Origin: Triops longicaudatus
Taxonomy: Eukaryota > Arthropoda > Branchiopoda > Notostraca > Triopsidae
Reading direction: 5' to 3'
Length of the DNA: 64,000 nt
NCBI GenBank assembly: GCA_022885665.1
Contig: JAGQDJ010000115.1
Coordinates: 62,001 to 126,000, forward strand
Below are positions 1-12,499 of this stretch, piece after piece (within the stretch, counting starts at the first letter, position 1; every line of letters begins with the position of its first letter). The position numbers were made by a program, and so were the translations under genes. The notes under the pieces were generated by a model. It did not search any database, had not been told where the DNA came from, and saw only the letters and a program-made list of their open reading frames with translations.

Positions 1-870
1 ACTTGATTTAAACAGATTCCTAAGCTTTGTGTAATTCTTTTGGAATTACGGATAGGTTAGGCTTAGTATGTTTAGGTTTGTCTGCTTCGGAAGATAGGAA
101 AAACTCGTTTGGTTAAGTGAGGTTGATTATGGTTAGATTACCTTAGGTTAAGTTAGGTGAGTTTGGCTTGTTTACTGCCAAGGAAAGGAAATATTTGCGA
201 GGTTAAGCTTATTTAAATTAAAGTTACGTTAGGGTATTCAAATTTGCATGTTTAAATAAATTATGCTGTATTTGGTTAGTTAACTTGAGTTAGAGTAAGT
301 TACGCTAAGTTAACATAAGTTTGGTGAGGTAAGGTTAGGTTAGGGTAAACTACGCTAAGTTAGGACAATTTCAAGTTTGCGTTTTTCAAAAGATAGGGTA
401 CATTCGGTTAGTTTAGGTTGAGATAAGTTACGTTAGGTTAAGTTTGGTTTGGAAAATACGATAAATTTGATAAAGTTAGGTTAGACAAGTTAGCTTGCTT
501 TCGAAGATAGGGTTTGTCAAAATTAGGTTGTATTTATTGACGGCTGAAGTTACTTCATATCGTTGCTGTTACAGTACCATGTTCTAGAAAACAGCTACAT
601 CCAATTTCTGCCGTTCTTTTCATCAGTAATTTTTTTAAGGTTTGACTTTCTAGTTTGCATAAGTTTAGTTAGGTTAGGTTGTGTGACAGTTTACGTTTTT
701 GATCAATAGATAGAACAAATTGGGTCAAGTTCGGTCAAGTTAGGCAAGGTCTGCCTAGGTAGCCAAAAGTAAGTTAATTTTAGTTAGTTCTTTGAAGTAG
801 GAGACGTTAAGTTTGGTTACGTTAGGTTTCAGTTTTGTTTGACTATAAGTTATAAAAATTCGGGAAGGTT
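1..870 (+). repeat. Degenerate TTAGGT/AGGTTA-type tract
   Basis: Dozens of imperfect units of the form AGGTTA, TTAGGT and AAGTTA occur here with the G-rich strand on plus, interrupted by unique sequence. The motif resembles the arthropod telomere repeat TTAGG, but units vary in length and sequence, so this is a degenerate interspersed tract and not a functional telomere. No convincing coding exon is seen in 1-1426, although the first exon(s) of the CEP164 homologue should lie here or left of the window. Confidence 0.6.
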
Positions 871-1426
871 AAGTCAGACTGGGCTACGTTTAGATTTGTT
901 TTTTTCCGATTCTGTTCTGAAACGTTTGAAAACTGAAAATAGCGGTTGAGTTGGAAGGAATAAAAAGAAATGTACCACCATTGGTTAATTAGAATAAAGG
1001 GTCCTTTTGCGCTTTTGTAGTATGTAAAACTTGTGTGCAACTTGTAGAACTATGTGAAACAAGGTTGACCTGATAATCAGCTACAGATGCTTGCGTTTTG
1101 TTGAAAGTTTACTTTGTTATTGTTCTACCTTTTGTCTAGACACAAAAGAACATCGGCTAGATTATTTTTTAAGAAAGCGTAGAATTTGGTTTATTGCGAC
1201 GGGTTTGCTTGAATTTCAATTCATGTAGATCATGTCATACTGTAAAAGCACGTTAGAAATTACTGTTCTTTTCTCTAGAGTGTATTGTATTATTAGGGCG
1301 TGGTATATTCTTCTTTCTCCCTCTGCGAGATTTTTTTTTTCTGTCTTAATACAGTTTCCTCGTTTATTGATCTGTTCCTTGCAAAATCGCGTTGCATTCA
1401 GGCTCTTTTCGTGTTTTTTCTTGCAG

Positions 1427-4400
1427 AAGTGATTGAATACGCTCTTTTATTGGGTATTGAGCCTATCAGGGAAGCTCATTTGCTTCCATTTGCGCGCAGC
1501 TGGTTGTTAGAACCATTACCATCCAACTGGAAACCTTGGTAAGCTTCCTCAAATGTTAATATTAATTATATCAGTTATGTTGACAGTTCTGCATGGTTCA
1601 TGTCGGTATTTTCCATGAATATAACCCGAAATCACTTTTTTACCACCTTAACCGAAATCACCTGTTTTAATGGCATCTTGTAAATAAATAGTTGGAGCGA
1701 GTCGCAAAAAGTCTGGTTTTACCACAACTTGGAAACACAAGAGTCGAGTTGGGAGCATCCCTTGAATCAGATCCATCGTGAGAAAGTGCTCGAGCTGAGA
1801 TTGAGGTTCGCTGCCACGGGTAAGAGCAATCGTTCTGGAAGAGCCAGAACATTACATGTCTAGCGTGACTGGTTGTTTGATTGATTTCTTCGTGTGCTCG
1901 TTGGGATTCTATTTAATAATGCATGTACTTGTTGGGCGAAGCACAGACGTTGCTAAGTCTGGCATTGGACTCGAACGCGAAGCTCCTGAAGGTGAAGCTG
2001 CCGAGACAACACTAGACAGTGTATGTAGCGTTACCATGTTACCGAGCTCCTTGACTCGGTCCCTTCCCGGTGCCACCAAAACGAATCCTCCAAAAACTTT
2101 GGTACGTTTATTAACTTGCGTGCTCGATTATATTAGACTCCGAGTGAAGAGACTCGTTAATGTCTAATTTACTGGATATTGTGTCTTTTATTTTGTAGGC
2201 TCCGCTTCGCAGAGTACCCAAGTTGGACACGGACGGTTTGACAACTCCCAATTTCACTAATGGGTTAGCCCTGTCAAGCACATTGAGTCCTTTATCACTT
2301 GGGAAAGTACCAGCCGTGGGGTCATTAAGCAAAGACTCGTCAGCCGCTAATGCCACTAGTCTCAGCTTTACGGAGCGGTTAGCTGCCAAAAGGGCTTCGA
2401 CTGCCAAACTTGTGGCCAACCAAAGTAAATTTCCAAATATTTACGATATGCTCGACAATTCCTTGACATATTCGAATCTATTAGGCGAACTAGAAAATAA
2501 CAAACTGGGTTTGGAACAACAATCAATGTTGTCTGGCTTGAGCGTTGCCGAAGCCAAGCAAGGAATTTTGCGAGACTTAAACTCAGGTGAAATATCCCTA
2601 TAATTATTTCTCAACGAGCACTCAGTTGTCAGATTAGCTAATTCCGTCGTATTGCCAAAGTTGAACTCTTCGTCTAAGAGTAGATGGTTTTCACCTCGTT
2701 CCATGATGACCGAGAATAAAAGACTCCTTGAATGGTGGGAGATACGCCATTTAGGACCAAAAGAAGACGATGTACCGTTTTGGTAATAGGATAGATTTGT
2801 CGTAAGACGTAGCCATCATAATAGCCAATAAAATATAACGTAACGTTAGTTCGTGAAGTTAGAGGTTCAGTGCCGTACCCAGGATATTGTATTGGAGGAT
2901 GGGTCCGTATGCAATTTTTTGACACTTCGTGGTCGCCTGTGCATACCATTATAAGATTAACGTTTCAGGGGGGAGGGAGTTAAATCCCTATAACCCGACT
3001 GGGTAGGGGGGTGTAGAGGTTAGGTTCGGCATACTAGGGTTAGTAAGATTATGTTTTAGCTAAGGGAAACATAGATTAACTAAGTTTAATTTAGTTAAAG
3101 TCAGGTTAGATTCAGTTATGTAGGTTGGATTTGATGAAGTTAACTATGTTTGGTTCAGTATGATTAGGTTAGTTAAGATCATGTAATGTTGTGCTTCGTA
3201 AGTTTGTTAGTTAAAGTGAGATATGTAGGTTCAGTGAAGTTAGGTTAGATAGGGTTTTGTCATGTTACGTAAATTTAGCTCAGGTAACAGTAAATTAGCC
3301 AAAGTTCAATTAGTTAAGTTATGGTAAGGTCAGGTTAGCTTTAAGTTAGATTGGTTAGGTTCGGTTACGTAAGATAAGGCAAAGTCCTGCGATGTTAGGT
3401 TAAGTTATATTGTATTGGGCTAAGTAATTTAGGTTAGATTTAGCATAGTTAGGTTACAGAAGATTATATTACGTAAAGTAAAGCTAGGTTAAGTAAGGAA
3501 GGTCAGGTAATATAAAGTTAGGTTAAATCAGGTAATTTGTGTTAGGTAAAATTAAGTTTGGTTTCCGTTAATTTTCACGCTTGAGACGCCCGGCTTGTCA
3601 ATAAACGAGCTAAATGTACACGGCACAGTTCTATTTCTGCGAAAAATTGCCCATGTTTTGTGTAAACTGCTAGTATTTAACATAAATCTTATTGAAGATT
3701 TTTGCCTAAAAATTGTATTAAACATATTAATAACATTATTTTCTACTAAAAAGCGCAAGGATCCTAAATACACCAACGAAGCCTGTTACTGGATAGTAGG
3801 GTACCTGTGGGTGCATTTTCGTTGTTGACTTCGAATATGGGCGCCTGAAATAAATATTTATATCGTTATTTTAAATATAAAAGTTAGATAACATTATTTT
3901 GGCGGGCATTGTTCTTGTTAAACGTGCTTCGCGTGTAACTACTCCAGGGCACCGTTAAGCGTTTACAGTATTGTTTTATAACTTCCGCTTTACTTGCAGA
4001 CTATTGTTCGTAGAATTTTCGGGTACTTTTAATAGGCATGACATTGAAAACACAGGAATCCGTGTGTAATAAATTAAAAGCACACTGAGATAGATTGTTC
4101 TTTTACTGTATACTCTTTTCGTGATTTAATTTTGCATGTGTAGTTCTTATTAACTAAGACTTTATTTTTACTTTGTGTAGCTCTTAGACATCTGAAATAC
4201 ATCAGTTGCATTTTTCCTCCGAATTTTTGTCTCATGTCTGCCGTATCTGTGTTTGTTGGCTTGTGAGAACATTGAAACTAACTTATTTTCTTGTTGCAGG
4301 GGTGCAAAGGCAAGGGGATGGGAATTCGGGAAAGCGAGTACAATTTAGCCTAGATCTTCAGTCAAGAGGAAGACCGCAGGACGAACTTAGGACGTTGGTG

Positions 4401-7400
4401 CGAGACGTGGAAGACGAAGTCGAGGAAGATTTTTCCCTCTCGGAGTCCGAATCGCAGCCCCATACCACAGAATCTGGGGACAATGACCTCTTAGGTAAAA
4501 TTAGTCGATATACATTGATAACTTATTTATACGGTGAAACTTCCATGGTTGGGACTTCATTAGGTATGCTGGGCGACGCCAGTGACCTGAAGCCGAGTCA
4601 AAATAGTCCTAACATGAAACCAATTTCCGAATCTTCAGTGGTTCACCTGAAATCAAATGTTCAAAAGCCTCTGGAATCAAATTTTTATACGTCGGTTGAA
4701 TCGAGTTTTCGAAAGAACGAGGAATTGAATTTCGATAAGATGGGCGAATCGGACGTTCAGCAGCCTGTTGAGTCGGATGTCACAAAGGAGCAAGCTCTAT
4801 CGAGCAGTAATAAGAGCAGCTGTGAGACTTACGAATCCTTCAGACTGAAAGCCGAGGAAGAGCTAGTGGAGGAACGACAACGGCTACAAACCTGGCTTCA
4901 AACAGAGAGAGAAAGATTGAAAAGCGAAGCTGAAACCCAGTTGGAAAGGTCACGGAGATCGTTAGAAGAGGAATTTCGCCTGCGGCACGAGGCTCTGCAG
5001 ACTTCGGTGGCAGCTAAAGAAGAAGCGGCTCGCGAGGTGGTGGAACGAGAAAAGCGGGCCGCGGAAGTGGAGATGGAGCAACGAGTCACGGAGGAGAAAC
5101 GAAAACAGTCGGAACTTCTGGCTGGTGAGCTGGAGAAATTGGAGCAAAGGACTCAGAAGGCTTTAGCGGCTGAAAGAGACAAACTGCAGACGTGGCTGGA
5201 AACCGCGCTGAAAAACGAAAGAACGAAAGTTGAAGACCAGCTGAAGCAGGAACAAGCCAAGTGGCAATCATGGTTGGAGACGGAAATTGCCGCCTTGCGA
5301 AAAAGCGCGGAAAATGACCTGGAAGAGGCCAGGCAGTCGTGGCAGCGACGGACACGAGAACAACTGCAAGAGGAAGAAGCTATTCAGAAGAAAACCGCGG
5401 AAGAAGAATTGACCAAGTTGAGGAAAGAGTTCTCAGAGAAATTAAATATTCAAAGAGAAAAATTGACGAAATCTAACGCTGAAGAGGTTCAAGAGCTGCA
5501 GGAACGTTGTGAGAAATTAAACGCAGCCAAAAACGCAGATTGCGTCCAGTCAACGGATGATGATGACACGCGGTGGGCGAAAGAGGTTAACCAGAGTCAG
5601 GTTGTCGCTCAATCAAATTGCCAGTGCGACAGCTTGCGAAGTAAGCTGGAAGTGTTGGAAGCGCAGTTAAACTTAGTCAAGAATGAAAAGGGCAAAGTGG
5701 AGCGAGAAAACTTTGATAAGCTGAGGGCAAAGTACGGACAACTCAAGAGGATGATGCGGACCGCACAAGCACAGCTCTGGGATCAAGAACCAAACGGGAA
5801 TGGATTCCTCTCCGACTCATCGTTCGCCGTTGAGGCTGACAAGGCTAAATCGTCTTATTCGAGGAGAATTGCAAACCGTGTAAAAGATCAGGCCCGTCAA
5901 CAGCAACGGGCAAGGAGTTCGCTGCCTGTACGTTCACCTTCGTCTTCATCCTTAGCGTCTTCTTCGTCATCCGACGAATCACGCAGCGAAATGCGGGCGT
6001 TTCACGAAGACAGCCGATATCAGCAACGGAATAGGACGCGCAGTAGGTCCATGTCGAGCTTGCGGTCGCCGGAATATGACCGTTCACGTGTTTATCAGAA
6101 GGAAATACCTTCAGCACGTGTTTCGTCTACCAGAATGCACACAGGTGAGTGTTTCTTGCCTCTGGTAAAACATGTTGTCCGTCTGTCCCCAGTTCTTTTT
6201 TTTTTTCTTTTTAAGTGTAATTCAGCTCACATCAATTTCAGAGCTACATCAAGTCTAGCCGATCACAATCAATCAATTAGAATCAGTTACTAATAAGTTT
6301 TACGCCAAACTGACCAATCTAGTCAGATGTTTTGATTGAATAAAATGCCGTTTACTGAATCAGTTTAAATCATTCCGTTCAAAGTTATTCGAATTAGTTA
6401 TTCGAACAATCAGTTCAATCAGACAAAAGTTAAGGTAAATAAATCCCGACAGTTTAAATCAATTAGCAATTCACGCAGTCAAACACTCGGTAGTTTCAGA
6501 TTAGGCCTAATCGGTCGAGTAGGATGTAAACTCAGTTGAGTTGAAGTTATGTACACAGTTTTCAAAATCAGCTTTAGGTATTGTGTTGTTTTTTGAAAGT
6601 CAAAGACAATTCAGTGAGAATTCAGGTTCGTGTGAAATACTAAAAGTAGAGTTTACCTGTGGAAACGTTACTTGCAGCTCATCGAACTGGAAAGTGAAAA
6701 ACTGTTATAATAGCACACTGTGCACTTGCTTTACACATGTCTTGCTGCGTGTTTTTCAGGGAAGTTATCGTAATAAAGTTGTGTATTTTAAATCTTTTTT
6801 TTTAAGTTTTCCCGTTTTCTATTGCTTTGCACCAAGTTCAGCTAATTCAGTTAAGAAACTGAGGCGATAGTCCAGTTGGCCTAAGAACTGTTAGGAATGT
6901 TTTCAGTTTTCCGTTTGTACTGACGGATTCTGCGTAAATTAAAAAAAAAAAGAGAAAAAAAATGTAAGTTGATTGTTTCTTGTGGAACTCCGACCGTTGA
7001 AAGAATATGGTTTCTTGCATCTTCTCTTCACCTCACGAGCGCTTTTTGTTGAATCTGTTACACAAGGAAGGCTCCTGGCATGGCTTCTACTCAATTAGCT
7101 CAAATGGGGCTGCAATTTGAAACAGGCCTTGTTCGACTAAATTTCAGTTACACTCCAATGAACTAGCGAGTTTCAGGAAAATACGTTTAATTTATCTCTA
7201 CTTTATTGTAAACTAGTCAGTTGGCGTTTTGATAGAATGTCAGTATATTGAAGTTGATTCGACTTTATGGTAATCTGTGCGATTGGAGAAAACGATGTTG
7301 AAAAGGTATTTTAGCTTTTTTATTTATTGGGTCTGTTCCGTCGTAAAGTTTTAGGGTATTGGTGACACTAAATGAAATGCTACATTTCTCTGGATTAATC

Positions 7401-8250
7401 TCCTCTTCGTCTTGTTCCCTTCGCAATAGGTCGCGTCCGTGACGGGGATCGATGTCATTATCCAGAGTCGGTGCTAAGGGCGGAAGCGTTCCTACGACGC
7501 CAGAGAGGACTTTCCTCGACATTAGGCCAAATGAGTCGAGCCGACTTGAGAAGTTATCTCAAGCGAACGGTAATAAGCCACTATGCTGACGTTATTTGAG
7601 GAGCTAAAATGCCTTTGACATTTGTGAATTTCGCAGGCTAAGCGTTCCAAGTGCAAATTAAACTTTGATGAGTTGGGAGACTTGTCGTCCGATACTGCTA
7701 CGTCCGGCGTGAGTAGTTCCGTTTGTAGCGGTGTTCCCGACAATGGTAAAAGATTGGCCTCCTCAGTTTTAATCTCAAGAAGAGACAGCCACCCCCAAAG
7801 AAAATAACTTCTTTTTTTTTGCGTTTTAGGACAAGAATGGCAAACCGTTTTGCACTCCATCCAGAAAATCAATTCCAATATCCAAGACGTCTGGACAGCA
7901 CTGGGGTATCGCCACGAGCCCGTGATTAGACGCCCAGCAACTGGTATGTACAATTTTCTTTCTATTTTCTTACACTCGGTCTTTCCAAAGGATACGATCA
8001 ACTTGTCTAAATCATTCTTACAGCTCCTTTCAGATTAGCTTATCGAAACTCTTCGCCCACTGTTATCCTCCCTGGTGAAAGCGCACTGAATCATTCCTCA
8101 ATCGACTCCGGACTCTCCAAAGGAGCCTCTGATTCAAGAAGCTTAGCTGAACGGACGCAAGCAATTAAGCAGTGGCTGCAACAAAGCCGCAGTCAGTTGA
8201 ATCCTAACAATAATGGTTTATCATATAAAAGCCAAGATTTGAATGCATGA
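1427..8250 (+). CDS. CEP164: CEP164 homologue (centrosomal protein of 164 kDa), 5' incomplete
   Basis: Distal-appendage protein of the mother centriole, needed for docking the basal body and starting a cilium. Exons read: 1427-1538, 1692-1819, 1947-2101, 2199-2586, 4300-6144, 7430-7569, 7637-7745, 7830-7943, 8024-8250 (stop TGA); phases join throughout. The first exon carries the helix before the WW domain (LGIEPIREAHLLPFARSW, then LPSNWKPC). The second completes the WW domain (WSESQKVWFYHN, then SSWEHP), with both signature Trp and the Pro. The large exon is a long Glu/Arg/Lys-rich coiled coil followed by a Ser/Arg-rich tail. The segment at 7637 (KLNFDELGDLSS) resembles the TFDLSDMDSLSS stretch of human CEP164. 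The start codon is missing: a first exon with the N-terminal residues was not identified. About 1,050 residues are visible, shorter than the roughly 1,460 of human. A 69-bp in-frame stretch at 4495-4563 looks like a short intron. Confidence 0.88.
2871..3012 (-). repeat. Family 1 short TIR element, copy a
   Basis: Lies in the 1.7 kb intron of the CEP164 homologue. It begins with GCCGTACCCAGGATATTG and ends in a CCCGACTGGGTAGGGGGG block. Its inner sequence matches the reverse complement of the copy at 42594-42773 (the TTAACTCC..CCCC and ATGG...GGCGA blocks). It is non-coding and resembles a MITE. Confidence 0.55.
3015..3570 (+). repeat. Degenerate TTAGGT-type tract in CEP164 intron
   Basis: Repeated imperfect GTTAGGTTA/AAGTTAGG units with the G-rich strand on plus fill most of the intron between the exons ending at 2586 and starting at 4300. 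The remainder of the intron, to 4299, shows nothing recognisable. Confidence 0.6.
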
Positions 8251-11200
8251 TGGATAGCTGTCCCAGGTCAGTTATCAACTGGAGCCAGATAATAGGACCG
8301 AAGAAGAGATAAAGGAAAACAAAAGGTAGTTAAGACGTGAAACATGTTGGGAAACTTGAAACTCCAAAGAAAAAATCAAAATTGAATCAAGCTAAGTTGG
8401 TTTTCAATCAAGGATGAGAAGTAATCGATAAAAAGTGCGTAATATCGTACCTTCGTCGTAAAAAAGCGAAACTGTCCTATCCCAACTACGTTACACCGGG
8501 CTACAATGAAGGTTCCCATAGCTTGCTCTTTGCTATTTTTTATGGGAATTCTCGCCAAATGGATGAATGGTGTGCGAATCAATTCCGTATGCAAAAGCCC
8601 TAAAGTTGCGAAACGGTTACAGTTCTAACCATGGACGCCTCAGTGCAACAGTAAAAGTTGTTTTAGTTTGCGGCGTTTTCATGAAAGGATAGGAAGGTGC
8701 TCACGCAAGTTGCGCGTAGTTAAAATAGGCCTGCATTATTTACGTGCACTGTATGGTAGTGGCACACTATAAATAACCTGTATGAAAGAAACGTAATCCG
8801 TCCAATCAATTGTGGTACACCCTTAATTTTGTGTGTTGAGGAATTATTTGCATGCCTGGAAGAAAAAAATAACTCCCATTTTTATATCAAGTTTTTTGGT
8901 TGCAAAACGAATACAAATGTTGGAACGTTAGCGAACTTTGTCAGCTTCTTACAGATTTGATGCATTTAGCGAGCTGGGGAGGGGAGGTTTTATGGCAGGA
9001 CAAACAAGTTCTGGCTCGTTTATGAGGCGACGCACCACCTGACTTTGGCTTATGTTTACGCTGAAAGAAAGTGAGAGACAGGGGCAAGCGGATCTATGCA
9101 GAATAGCCACGCTACCCGCTAGAACCCATTATGCAAGTGAGTCATGGAATAGCAAGGCAGCCGTGTCGCCTTTCACTGCCCGTGAGGATATCCCCCTCCG
9201 ATTTACCTGCGTCGTGGTGGTAAGTAAGACAAGGGCATCTGAACGTTTCATTGAACGTGCCTGGCCTCTTTTATACTTCTCTCTCTCCCCGATTGATAAA
9301 ATAAGTCCATGAGAAACTAATTCACTATGATAAGATTGAGGGTGATGCAGTCTGTCTGAAGCTGCAAGGTGTAACAAATTTTCTTTATTGCCGGTAAAAA
9401 GGGGAATCTGGAAAGAAAAGGACAAAGAACTTCCTTTCTTTCATTACCTCCTTGTTGTGTGATTCACTAGGCCTAGAATTCAGGGTTTTTAAATGTTACG
9501 AGGTATAACATGTCTCTTGCAGTAGTCTGGAATGTTTACCGAATTATATCTTCGTTTATTACGAACGGAGAAAGAATTTACTTTATTGTCGTTTTGTACG
9601 TCGCCTACGGATGTTGTCGCAACATTTCACCGCAACCTTTGCCCGAGTCTCGGTGCTGGAATGATCACGAAGGAGGGAGTGCAAACACTGCACAGTCCAA
9701 AGCCGGATTTCTGTCATGGTTAATGTTAACAGAAAGGGTGATGACCTCACTATCTGAAGATTGGCCGGGTTTATAGCATGTTGCGAAACGGCTCCCCTTC
9801 CTCGACGTGGAAATGATGAAGGACCGCAACCCAGAGAATAACAGCCTTCTCAGCTTATGGATTTATGCTGAATTGTATCTACCGAGCAATGTAACTCAAT
9901 GGTAAATACTTGCCAGCCAATAGAATTAGGACTAGTTACGCGTATGTCCTGCTCTTCATGGTGTTACAACCCCAATAAATAACCGGTGTAGGTAAATTTC
10001 TTCCTGATCAAGTCTTTTTCAAAGGGTGCATTGAATTTTCACATTTAATATAATTATTCATTAGCTTCAATTATTTTTACAATTACCATATCAGGGCTGT
10101 ATCCAGGATTGTGATTCGGGGGAGGGTTTTTTTGTATCGTTTTTATTACACTTGAGTTTCTCTAATCTTCCCATCATAAAACAAGAATTTCGATGGATTT
10201 TAACTCCCAATCACCCCATGGGTGTGGAAGTGACCAGATCACTCATAATTTTCCTTTAATTAATTATTTCTTATGCTTAAAATATAGCTTATTTCTTCTT
10301 TTATGAATTATTTTAAAGTCGAACTATGAAATTCCTTATGGGTATTTTATATTAGTCACATAATAGTTTCTAATCGTTAGCATTCGTCCACGTTACATAA
10401 ACCAATAAACGAACTCCTCATACATCTAAATTAAGTTAGTTAAAGCATTTTCAAACATACAAGTGGTTATCGCTCAGATATAAGCACATGACGAGTTAAA
10501 GTTGGCTATATTCGTGCTTGACACGGTCCACTTTTTCAGTTTCGCTGATTGATGTGTTAACAAACAATCCGATTGGTTGGCTTAATAGATAAGCAAGTAA
10601 ACAAATTTAATGCAGTAAAATATTATTTAAGATGGTGTGAATTCCGTTAATAAAACAGACACGTTCTGATTATTTCTCTTCAGTTTCCAATAGGCACGAA
10701 TTCATGTGCTTTGTTTCGCTTTTTCTTTTCATCCACTTTACCATTTTCCAGCATTGCGTACGACAAAGTAATTATTTGATTCCGCTCAGTTTTTCGAATT
10801 TGGCTAAAAAAAGAATTCTGAGCTATTTGAATTGACATTCAATGGGTTGTTTTGCAGTGTAACTCGATTCGGAGTAACTTGCAATTATTTCTTTCCCGTC
10901 TTACGTAACCTGAAAAATGGCTGCTGGTAGCGACGACTTCAGAGCTCAGGCTGAATCGATTCGTAAATTTAAATCTCAGTTTACCCCTTTAAGAATAACT
11001 TAATAATTTACTTGAAATTTGCCCAGGACTGCCTTCGCATCTCAATACTCGAAACAGAACTGTCTACAACCCGTACTTCTTGTGCGATTTACGTGTTGAG
11101 ATTTCTTTACGGGAAAATTGACATGTAATAGACTTGTTATTCCACAAAATTCTGCCTTTCCGTATTAATTTACATAGAAACGAGCATCTTTATTTAAATG

Positions 11201-12264
11201 ACAAGAAGCAAGCTTTCGCAGGTTATAAGCTTATAAATATTCAAAATGACGTTTTATTTCGCGCACCCACACAGATCTGGTCAACAAGCTTATTTTACGA
11301 CAGTTGGCTTTATTCATCCATATAATGAAAGAACGACGCTTCCGAGCCGGCTTGCAACTTTAGTTCCCTGTAGCCTGTTGCCGCAGGCGAATTATTCAGG
11401 TGAGAAGCAGCAACGAAAGGTCGGTCTCGTTCCGGGAGTGGGGTGGTTGGGGTAGCAAGTTTTTCCGTTGGCAATCGGATTCTTAGCGGAGCTCATTACA
11501 AACGGCGCGCGCTGCTAACTCGGCTGGTGAGTCCTTGCCTGCCAGCAAGCCCCGTTCTGCGTGGAAGCGGGTTCCCAGTCTCCTACTGTTCTTAGAGGAA
11601 AGCCAACCCCCTATGTCCCAACTCGGATCCAGCCCGGCTCCCAGAACGGGCAGTTTGACTTCTCCCGACCCTGCGAGTCGGCCATCTTGACATGGGTGGG
11701 AAAGCCGTGAATACCTGGTGCGATTGTTGAAACTTCCTCGCTGATCGGATACGTTGAATTGGAGGTATAAATTCTTAAAAGTTGATCCTTTAAATGGCTT
11801 TTATGTATTAGTGTTGTGTTTTTAGCCCTCCTGGGCTGATTTAGGTTCATTTTAAGCCTTAATCGTGGTGGAAGTTTAATGTTCCTTGGCCAGTTTTGCA
11901 TAGCATCGACACCGACCCTGCCTCTCTTTTTGCTTGCTGCTGCCTCGGCTTGCACCTGGGCGCCTTTGTTGTTTCACTCGGAGAACAAAAAGCTGGAACG
12001 ACAGTTTCGTTCGAGTTAAGTTCTCCTTTTAGGTGTGCTGTTGCCTACACCAACACAAATTTAGCTCAACCCCGAAAATTTCTTCTGGCTGAGACTTGTT
12101 TGTTTGCTTTCCACTTGTCTGGTAGCAGGAACTAAACTTGGGAGTTGTCTTGTTTAGCCTAAGATGGTGTGAAACCGTTTAATTTGAAAGGCTTACGGCC
12201 CTATTGGGAAAAAAGTGTATTTCACAGGTTCTTACTCATTTTATTCTTTCTTTTATTTTTACAG
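8251..12264. other. Intergenic: CEP164 3' flank and PAR-1 upstream region
   Basis: No coding exon is supported here. Short open frames at 9052-9776 lack homology I recognise and have no coherent splice structure. 11330-12120 is noticeably richer in G+C and CpG than its surroundings and is a plausible promoter or 5' UTR zone for PAR-1. A family 1 repeat copy lies at 10092-10235. No polyadenylation signal is evident close to the CEP164 stop. Confidence 0.5.
10092..10235 (-). repeat. Family 1 short TIR element, copy b (diverged)
   Basis: Starts with AGGGCTGTATCCAGGATTG, followed by a G-rich run, and ends near ACCCCATGGGTGTGG. It shares the terminal motif GT(A)TCCAGGATT and general layout with the other copies, but its interior is diverged. 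Confidence 0.45.
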
Positions 12265-12499
12265 GCTATGTGGGAGTATTTGGTAAAGGAGTCGTCGTGT
12301 GCCAGTTGATTTCCTGCGCTCTGTGGAGTTTTAAAGTGTTCAGACTTGCAGCTTGGGATATCTAGCCTAGTGGATGGCCCAAAGTTTCAGTCCTGGGCTT
12401 GATTTCCGGCCCGTGCATTGATTTGTGAGCCGAACTGCTTTTCAAATTTGTTGGATATCTCATTGAGCACCCAGTGGGTGCTTCTAGTTGGGTGGGACG
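12265..12499 (+). other. Probable 5' UTR exon segment of PAR-1
   Basis: A pyrimidine-rich acceptor (TTTTTACAG) ends at 12264, and the following sequence runs without a splice donor into the ATG at 12500. It contains a short upstream open frame starting at 12268 that ends after about 13 codons. The transcription start is not visible; the CpG-richer zone at 11.3-12.1 kb is the likeliest place. Confidence 0.4.

Noticed and set aside
1..870. Chromosome end (telomere)
   Set aside because: Units are irregular, mixed with unique sequence, and recur at several internal places; no uniform TTAGG array is present.
4898..5355. Minus-strand open frames opposite the CEP164 coiled coil
   Set aside because: They are shadows of a strongly biased Glu/Arg codon pattern on plus; homology supports the plus-strand reading.
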